Assembly: GCA_003150035.1 (NCBI GenBank)
Contig: QALR01000022.1
Coordinates: forward strand, 1-18,959
Reading direction: 5' to 3'
DNA length: 18,959 bases
From: Clostridiales bacterium
Lineage (GTDB): Bacteria > Bacillota > Clostridia > Oscillospirales > CAG-272
Shown here: positions 15,295 to 18,959 of the stretch, in pieces
How the letters are laid out: every line of letters starts with the position of its first letter
Numbering within the stretch: position 1 is the first letter of the stretch
Made by a program: the position numbers and the translations under genes
The notes under the pieces: model-generated
Told to the model about the DNA's origin: nothing
The model's input: only the letters and a program-made list of their open reading frames with translations
The model's database searches: none

Positions 15295-15295
15295 T
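15286..15295 (-). repeat. Recombination site G (outer right boundary)
   Basis: Reads ACAGTGGGGA on the - strand and opens cassette 7. Beyond it lies the ribosome site GAAAGGATGA of the next gene, so the whole variable array is enclosed by A and G. Confidence 0.85.
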
Positions 15296-15313
15296 TGAAA
15301 GGATGATGAAATA

Positions 15314-15514
15314 ATGGAAAAAGAGACATCGATTTATCTGTTGTATGGCAGGGAAGAAGACCGAGGAAAGCCTTGGTGTGTGTGGACTGGAGTCTCGGAC
15401 GCCATCCATGCCTTGGATGAAGTGGCTGAAAGCTATGGTGTCGAATTTAGCCAGGAAGTAGTAGATAGGCTCTATAAAGAGCTGGATGATCATATTAAGA
15501 GTATGAAAGGATGA
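15314..15514 (+). CDS. Small hypothetical phage protein after the fibre array
   Basis: A 66-residue acidic protein beginning MEKETSIYLLYGREEDRGKP, with a helical second half (AIHALDEVAESYGVEF, then LYKELDDHIKSMKG). ATG 15314 follows GAAAGGATGATGAAATA at 15297-15313. It starts 19 bases after the outer recombination site, in the place where many phages have a tail fibre assembly chaperone, but I see no family motif. It is followed by an ATGA-type overlap with a weak start of the next gene. Confidence 0.7.
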   Translation: MEKETSIYLLYGREEDRGKPWCVWTGVSDAIHALDEVAESYGVEFSQEVVDRLYKELDDHIKSMKG

Positions 15515-15519
15515 ATCTT

Positions 15520-15924
15520 ATGTACTTATGCAAGTTTGATACGGACGGCAAGCGCACTACTACTGTCGTCGATGGCGTCCACTTTTCGACCGTCGAGGAG
15601 AAACAGAAGTATCTCGATGACGGCTACATCGAGACGTCTGAAGAGGACTATGCGTACTATGTCGGCAACCGTGGCACTGGCGCGAATGGTACAGGCTATG
15701 TCCGCGGCGCAGATGGCAAGCCGATCGACGCACCTGCCATTATCGTGACGACGGAGCAGAAACAGGCGTCCATTGCCGCCGATTACGAGTCGCAGATCAG
15801 CGAGCTGAAAGATGCTCTTGCGACCGCTACGTTGGCTGGCGATGAGTTACTGATTGCCGAGCTTAAATCTGAGTATGCCGACGTAAAATCTGAATATGAA
15901 GCAGCATTGAAGGAGACTGAATAA
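15520..15924 (+). CDS. Hypothetical phage protein with coiled-coil C-terminus
   Basis: A 134-residue protein. ATG 15520 is preferred because GAAAGG at 15505-15510 lies 9 bases upstream; ATG 15511 touches that site. Residues about 1-45 (YLCKFDTDGKRTTTVVDGVH, then EEKQKYLDDGYIETSEEDY) resemble a small module common in Firmicutes prophages near fibres. A Gly-rich linker follows (NRGTGANGTGYVRGADGKP). Residues about 75-134 are Glu/Lys/Ala-rich and predicted coiled coil. A fibre-associated role is inferred from position only. Confidence 0.7.
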   Translation: MYLCKFDTDGKRTTTVVDGVHFSTVEEKQKYLDDGYIETSEEDYAYYVGNRGTGANGTGYVRGADGKPIDAPAIIVTTEQKQASIAADYESQISELKDALATATLAGDELLIAELKSEYADVKSEYEAALKETE

Positions 15925-15926
15925 TC

Positions 15927-16103
15927 ATGGCAAGAGCAAAACGTTGCCCATTCTGTGGGCATAAATTGGACGCCGAAGGTTGGTGCCGGAATACGAAATG
16001 TGCGGATTATATCCGGACGCAGACGCATGATGCCGAAAAGGCCACAGAGTCAAGCACGGCAACGGCTGATGGTTCTTCTGCACAGGTCACCGATGACATG
16101 TAA
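15927..16103 (+). CDS. Small zinc-ribbon protein
   Basis: A 58-residue frame at ATG 15927, one codon after the previous stop. It begins MARAKRCPFCGHKLDAEGWC and continues to NTKCADY, giving C-P-F-C and W-C-x-x-x-x-C pairs that would bind zinc as a ribbon. The rest (TESSTATADGSSAQ) is low-complexity and probably disordered. AAGGAGACTGAATAATC upstream at 15910-15926 supplies the ribosome site. Its role is unknown. Confidence 0.7.
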   Translation: MARAKRCPFCGHKLDAEGWCRNTKCADYIRTQTHDAEKATESSTATADGSSAQVTDDM

Positions 16104-16200
16104 AATCGTGCGGGAATCGTGCGTTGCATCTGACGCAAAGAGCCGCCAAACCCATGTGGCGTAAGGGGTTAGCGGCTCTTGTAAATCGTGCGAAATCGTA
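16104..16200. repeat. Phased AATCGTGCG repeats around a hairpin
   Basis: AATCGTGCG occurs at 16104-16112, 16115-16123 and 16184-16192, with a partial copy (AATCGTA) at 16194-16200. The left pair is 11 bases apart and the right pair 10 bases apart, about one DNA turn, and they flank the hairpin at 16138-16180. This looks like paired protein binding sites next to the recombinase gene; arm sites or an attachment site are possible. Confidence 0.6.
16138..16180. terminator. Strong hairpin, possible bidirectional terminator
   Basis: AAGAGCCGC (16138-16146) pairs perfectly with GCGGCTCTT (16172-16180), and AACCC (16149-16153) with GGGTT (16166-16170), leaving a 12-base loop. It stands between the rightward fibre operon and the leftward recombinase gene, where a two-way terminator is expected. 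The following T-runs are short, so an alternative role in recombination cannot be excluded. Confidence 0.45.
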
Positions 16201-16275
16201 ATGACAGGTTAAGCGCAGGACGGCGCAGTCATGGCAAGGAATATCACGCGAGTGCATATATCGGTTAAGCACACG

Positions 16276-17302
16276 TCAAGTACAGACCTTGTCGATGGCT
16301 CTCAGCAATTCGCGGATGCTCTTATGTGTGTAGACACGTTCGGTCACACCTTCGAGGCTGTGTCCGAGGATGAGCTTGATGACGGTGCGGTTGACGTCGG
16401 CAGAGTCAAGCATACTGGCAAGCGTGTGGCGGCACTCATGCGGTGTATGCGACATGCCGAAGTGGTGCATGACAAGGTCAAAGATAGCGCGGCGGAAAGA
16501 GTCGTAGCTGTGACGGCTGCCATCTGCGCGTCCGCAGATGTAGAGTCCAGGAGTCTGCATAGCCTCCTCGTACCATGGCATGAGCTTGCGAGGGATGGGG
16601 ATAAGCCTGCCCGCACCGGCATCGGTCTTGCTGTGCCGGATCACGATGACGCGGCGGCGTAGCTTGACGTCAGTCTTCCGGATGTGACGGTACTCACCGA
16701 CACGGCATCCCGAGTATAATGAGCATGAGGACATGACGTGCTTCGGGCACATCATCAACGCCACGCCACAAGCGATTGCGCTGACGGACGGTAAACGGCT
16801 TTTTCTTGTGCAGTTTACGAGGTCGGTCAATATCGAGATATCGGGCATAATCTTTGACGACCAGGTCATATCGTATTGCGTACTTGTAAAGCTGCTCGAG
16901 CAGAGAGCGGACTTTCTTCTGCGTCGGGTATCCGCACCCGCTGCGGCGGACATCGTCAATGACCTGGTCAAGATGGCCGAGCCGTATATCGACAAAAATC
17001 ATTTGATGGAGGCGGGAGCAATGCCGATAAGAATTTCTGTAGCTGATGCGTGCGGCTTCGCTTCGGAGCCGTGGAAAGTGCTGAGCTTTCCACAATGCAT
17101 AGACTTCCGAGAAGGTCGTCTTGCTCGGGCTCAGCAGGGCAGGGTCACGGTTGTACTCGACGAGGTACGCCATGGCATCCTCAAATGTCTCGAAGTACCC
17201 AAGAGCTTTCTGTCTGTGCTGGATAGTCTTCTTGACGACATACGGCCTCCGCCGGTTTCCCTGCAGACGATACACGGTTCCAAATCCATTTGGTAGTTTC
17301 AT
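16276..17302 (-). pseudogene. Tyrosine recombinase (Rci/integrase type), frameshifted; candidate fibre-array invertase
   Basis: Two overlapping - strand frames together make one recombinase of about 341 residues. The first (17302-16694) has MKLPNGFGTVYRLQGNRRRP and LGYFETFEDAMAYL, a short DNA-binding N-terminus, then a core-binding helical domain, and breaks off at ARHVLMLI followed by six off-frame residues. The second supplies YSGCRVGEYRHIRKTDV (box I Arg), RHSKTDAGAG (catalytic Lys), HECRHTL, LGHS and VYTHKS (nucleophile Tyr). Removing one base in ATTATAC near 16715-16721 restores LMLIYSGCRVGE. No homopolymer or slippery site explains it, so it is a true mutation or a sequencing error. It points opposite to all neighbours, between the fibre array and the lysis genes, an unusual place for a prophage integrase. 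It may therefore be the invertase of the array rather than the prophage integrase; both remain possible. The ribosome site GAGGTGAT precedes its ATG. Confidence 0.8.
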
Positions 17303-17310
17303 TTATATCA

Positions 17311-17324
17311 CCTCAAGTATGAGG
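17311..17324. promoter_or_regulatory. Small palindrome at the recombinase translation start
   Basis: CCTCA-AGTA-TGAGG forms a 5-base stem whose - strand overlaps the ribosome site of the recombinase (GAGGTGAT). It lies between divergently read genes, so it could be an operator or an mRNA hairpin that hides the ribosome site. Confidence 0.3.
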
Positions 17325-17357
17325 ATACCAGACGGAGGGCAGGAGGAGGGAGAAGTA

Positions 17358-17615
17358 TTGAATCTTGATATTATCGCCGCTCTCGGACAGATTGCGGCTG
17401 TTTTGACCGTGATCGGCGGTATTTTCTCATACGCTGTGATTCGGCCGCTCAATGAATCCATTCGGGCTCTCAAAGACACGGTCGATGAGATGCGCGAGGA
17501 AATCAAAGAGGACCGGGAGCAGAGGCAGGGCCTTGAGGTGCAGCTCGCCAAGATTGACTCGAGCGTGCGCTCGGCTCACCATCGCATTGATGACCTGGAA
17601 GGGAGGATGCCATGA
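17358..17615 (+). CDS. Small membrane protein with coiled-coil tail, holin-like (XhlA type)
   Basis: An 85-residue protein. TTG 17358 is chosen because AGGAGGAGGG at 17341-17350 lies 7 bases upstream; upstream frames would overlap the recombinase gene. Residues about 5-28 (IIAALGQIAAVLTVIGGIFS) form one membrane segment; residues about 35-80 are a charged coiled coil (DTVDEMREEIKEDREQRQGL). This matches XhlA-type hemolysin-like lysis accessory proteins of Firmicutes phages. Its stop overlaps the next start (ATGCCATGA), and an amidase follows, so it belongs to the lysis cassette. Confidence 0.75.
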   Translation: MNLDIIAALGQIAAVLTVIGGIFSYAVIRPLNESIRALKDTVDEMREEIKEDREQRQGLEVQLAKIDSSVRSAHHRIDDLEGRMP

Positions 17616-17770
17616 AGATCACAACAGATATGATAGCCGTTGGCGGTTTGGTCATCGCTCTTGTCGCTGGCATCGTGCTAAGTGCTCCAGCTGAGCTCCT
17701 GACCGGCATCGTCGGCGGCCTCAGCGGATACATCAGTAAAACTGTCCAGCAAGGGGGCGATGTAAAGTGA
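17612..17770 (+). CDS. Small membrane protein, possible holin
   Basis: A 52-residue frame starting at ATG 17612, overlapping the previous stop by 4 bases. Residues about 5-43 are almost all hydrophobic (MIAVGGLVIALVAGIVLS, then ELLTGIVGGLSGYI), consistent with one or two short membrane spans, followed by a charged tail (KTVQQGGDVK). GGGAGGATG at 17601-17609 is the ribosome site. Size, hydrophobic profile and place before the amidase suggest a holin partner, by inference. Confidence 0.65.
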   Translation: MKITTDMIAVGGLVIALVAGIVLSAPAELLTGIVGGLSGYISKTVQQGGDVK

Positions 17771-17925
17771 TGCCATCTTTACAATGGCACTTGCTCTACC
17801 GAGCTTTTGAGGCTTTTGCTGTGCTTGCCCGTGAGTGCCACTTTTACATCGAGTCGATAGACAAGATGGAGCAGTCGCTCTTTGCGCTGTCTCCATATCC
17901 ACTTAGAAAGGATGATTTAAGATGA
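17770..17925 (+). CDS. Short hypothetical protein in the lysis operon
   Basis: A 51-residue frame starting at ATG 17770 (overlapping the previous TGA by one base) and ending in TGA 17923-17925, which overlaps the amidase ATG. The sequence starts MPSLQWHLLYRAFEAFAVLA and ends PLRKDDLR. It is helical and amphipathic with no clear membrane span. AGCAAGGGGGCGATG at 17749-17763 could be a ribosome site. It may be only a small coupler or an unneeded reading frame; its tight overlaps argue for translation. Confidence 0.5.
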   Translation: MPSLQWHLLYRAFEAFAVLARECHFYIESIDKMEQSLFALSPYPLRKDDLR

Positions 17926-18503
17926 AGGTATTTATCAATCCAGGCCATGATCTCGACTACGACAGCGGCGCCGTCAGCCCGCGCACGGGTCTGCGCGAGT
18001 GCGATGTCGCTGCCCATGTCGGCACACTCGTCAAGCATTATCTCGAGGCTGCTGGCTGTACGTGCGAGCTGATGCAGAGCGATAATCTTGCGCCGACAAG
18101 TATCGGGCGTAGCCGCTACGCGGACCGTCAGGGCCTCACGGTCACAGAGACTGCAAATGACTGGGATGCCGACATCTTTGTCAGTATCCATTGCAATAGC
18201 GCCGAAGCAGAAGAGGCCTGCGGTACCGAGACTTTTGCGTATGCTCTGAATGGCGGCGAGGGCGAAAAGCTCGCGACGTGTATCCAGGACCAGATTGTCG
18301 ATGCGCTCAACAGCGTAGACCGCGGCGTGAAAGCGAATCCGGAACTGTTCGTACTTAAATACACTGGGATGCCAGCTGTGCTCGTTGAGCTCGGCTTTAT
18401 CAGTAACGCTGGTGACGAGGAACTTCTCACGGCCCACCAGGACGACTTCGCCCGTGCGATTGCCCGTGGCGTAACGGACTACGAGCAAATGCTGATGGCA
18501 TGA
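17922..18503 (+). CDS. N-acetylmuramoyl-L-alanine amidase endolysin (Amidase_3)
   Basis: A 193-residue enzyme that cuts the amide bond between muramic acid and the stem peptide. It has INPGHDLDYDSGAV (zinc-binding His) at the N-terminus, RECDVAAHVG (zinc-binding Glu) near residue 28, DIFVSIHCNSAEAEEACGTE (second His) near residue 85, and PAVLVELGFISN with the catalytic Glu near residue 150. These are the Amidase_3 (CwlC/CwlV) landmarks. There is no cell-wall binding repeat and no signal peptide, so export depends on a holin. GAAAGGATGA at 17906-17915 is the ribosome site. Identification is firm. Confidence 0.93.
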   Translation: MKVFINPGHDLDYDSGAVSPRTGLRECDVAAHVGTLVKHYLEAAGCTCELMQSDNLAPTSIGRSRYADRQGLTVTETANDWDADIFVSIHCNSAEAEEACGTETFAYALNGGEGEKLATCIQDQIVDALNSVDRGVKANPELFVLKYTGMPAVLVELGFISNAGDEELLTAHQDDFARAIARGVTDYEQMLMA

Positions 18504-18787
18504 AAGCAGCTATCACGCGGCAAGAAATCAAAAAGATGGAGTGCACAGCAGAGCGCGGCAGATGGGTTGGACTTATCAAGCTCGGCGACATACCGGCTTT
18601 TGCGCACTGGCTCAGCGATGAGCAGCACGAGTGGACGATCCAGAGCCCGGACGTCAGCGAGGCGCTACGGGCATACAAGCCCGGCAGGCCGGTGCTGGTT
18701 ATCCATTATGACGGTCGGCACACGGTCTGCACGCGCGCGGCTATGGCGCTCTGGTATACTTTCTTATGTTTCAGAGAGGATGGATGA
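18500..18787 (+). CDS. Hypothetical phage protein
   Basis: A 95-residue protein starting at ATG 18500, overlapping the amidase stop (ATGA). Residues contain KMECTAERGRWVGLIKLGDI and IHYDGRHTVCTRAAMALWYT. Mixed strand and helix, no membrane segment. I do not recognise the family. Coupling with the amidase suggests an accessory late function. Confidence 0.6.
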   Translation: MKAAITRQEIKKMECTAERGRWVGLIKLGDIPAFAHWLSDEQHEWTIQSPDVSEALRAYKPGRPVLVIHYDGRHTVCTRAAMALWYTFLCFREDG

Positions 18788-18959
18788 TTGATATGAGTAA
18801 ATGGACGGATATCCGCGGCAGCATTGAGCAGGTTGCCAGCGATACACAGATTGATGAGCAGGTTAAGCAGGCAATCACGCAGAAGTGCTATGACGTGATT
18901 CTGCCGAGCCTCCAGAAGCTCGGCGACGGCTTTGTAACATCAGTCAAGACTCAGAGTGC
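18784..18959 (+). CDS. Hypothetical phage protein (partial, cut by window end)
   Basis: An open frame from ATG 18784 (overlapping the previous stop, ATGA) or ATG 18793, running off the window. The in-frame protein begins (M)IDMSKWTDIRGSIEQVAS and continues as a helical, charged sequence (QVKQAITQKCYDVILPSL). CAGAGAGGA at 18772-18780 is the ribosome site; the choice between the two starts is open. I do not recognise the family. Confidence 0.55.
   Translation, partial: MIDMSKWTDIRGSIEQVASDTQIDEQVKQAITQKCYDVILPSLQKLGDGFVTSVKTQS

Larger units (their letters stand above)
14056..15295. mobile_element. Shufflon-like invertible array of tail fibre C-terminal cassettes
   Basis: Seven copies of the site ACAGTGGGGA (one with a G lost) each stand at the head of an alternative C-terminus. 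Sites A and B point right (14056, 14102); C to G point left (ending 14466, 14682, 14910, 15088, 15295). Each left-pointing cassette reads from CAG TGG GGA (Gln-Trp-Gly) to a stop directly before the next site. The upstream constant fibre gene ends ATT CTA CAG TGG GGA in the same phase. The layout matches multiple-inversion systems (R64 shufflon with Rci, p15B Min) in logic. The candidate recombinase is the reversed tyrosine recombinase gene at 16276-17302. Recombination itself is inferred from sequence. Confidence 0.88.

Noticed and set aside
14056..15295. CRISPR array
   Set aside because: The repeats are only 10 bases, face both ways and are spaced by coding cassettes of different length.
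13667..15295. Diversity-generating retroelement
   Set aside because: No reverse transcriptase and no template/variable pair with adenine-specific changes; cassettes differ along their whole length.
16104..16200. Definite prophage attachment site
   Set aside because: An integrated prophage should have att sites at its ends, but tail and lysis genes flank this place; kept only as an alternative.
16231..17296. + strand frames over the recombinase region
   Set aside because: They are shadows of the recombinase, whose catalytic boxes are clear on the - strand.
914..18959. Serine invertase (Gin/Cin type) for the array
   Set aside because: No resolvase-type protein or 26-base inverted site was seen in the window.

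Overview
The window is the late region of a contractile-tailed (P2/Myoviridae-like) prophage or phage. It runs left to right from the head-tail joining genes through tail, baseplate, fibres, a small accessory group, a reversed recombinase gene and the lysis genes. Base composition (roughly half GC by eye), purine-rich Shine-Dalgarno sites, GTG/TTG starts and the style of the tail proteins suggest a Firmicutes host, possibly a Negativicute such as Megasphaera, Mitsuokella or Selenomonas. That host guess is weak.

Positions 1-910 hold the end of one gene and two small head-tail connector genes. Positions 914-6583 encode the sheath, tube, tail assembly chaperone (with a -1 frameshift site, T TTT TTA, joining two overlapping frames) and a tryptophan-rich tape measure protein. 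Positions 6576-10935 encode the baseplate: gpX, gpD, gpV, gpU, gpW/gp25, gpJ and gpI relatives. The genes overlap or abut and read as one operon.

Positions 10947-14101 hold the fibre genes: a tail-collar fibre protein, a small unknown protein, a collagen-like protein, two related fibre modules and the constant part of a final fibre gene. From 14057 to 15294 lies the main discovery of this window, a shufflon-like array. Seven copies of a 10-base site (ACAGTGGGGA, one copy with a G missing) head seven alternative C-terminal cassettes of the last fibre gene. The first two sites lie on the + strand and the other five on the - strand. Five cassettes read in frame from Gln-Trp-Gly and encode different versions of a gp53-like fibre tip. 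One is a 14-residue stub that occupies the expressed position, and one is out of frame. Inversion between the first site and any reversed site would swap the fibre tip and so, by inference, the host range.

Positions 15314-16103 carry three small genes, the last a short zinc-ribbon protein. A 172-base gap (16104-16275) holds a strong hairpin flanked by phased AATCGTGCG repeats. A reversed tyrosine recombinase gene follows (16276-17302). It is the obvious candidate for the invertase, but a one-base shift near its catalytic box I breaks it, so the array may be frozen in this copy unless the shift is a sequencing error. The lysis group (17358-18503) contains two small membrane proteins, a short unknown protein and an N-acetylmuramoyl-L-alanine amidase. 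Two uncharacterised genes follow, the second cut by the window end.
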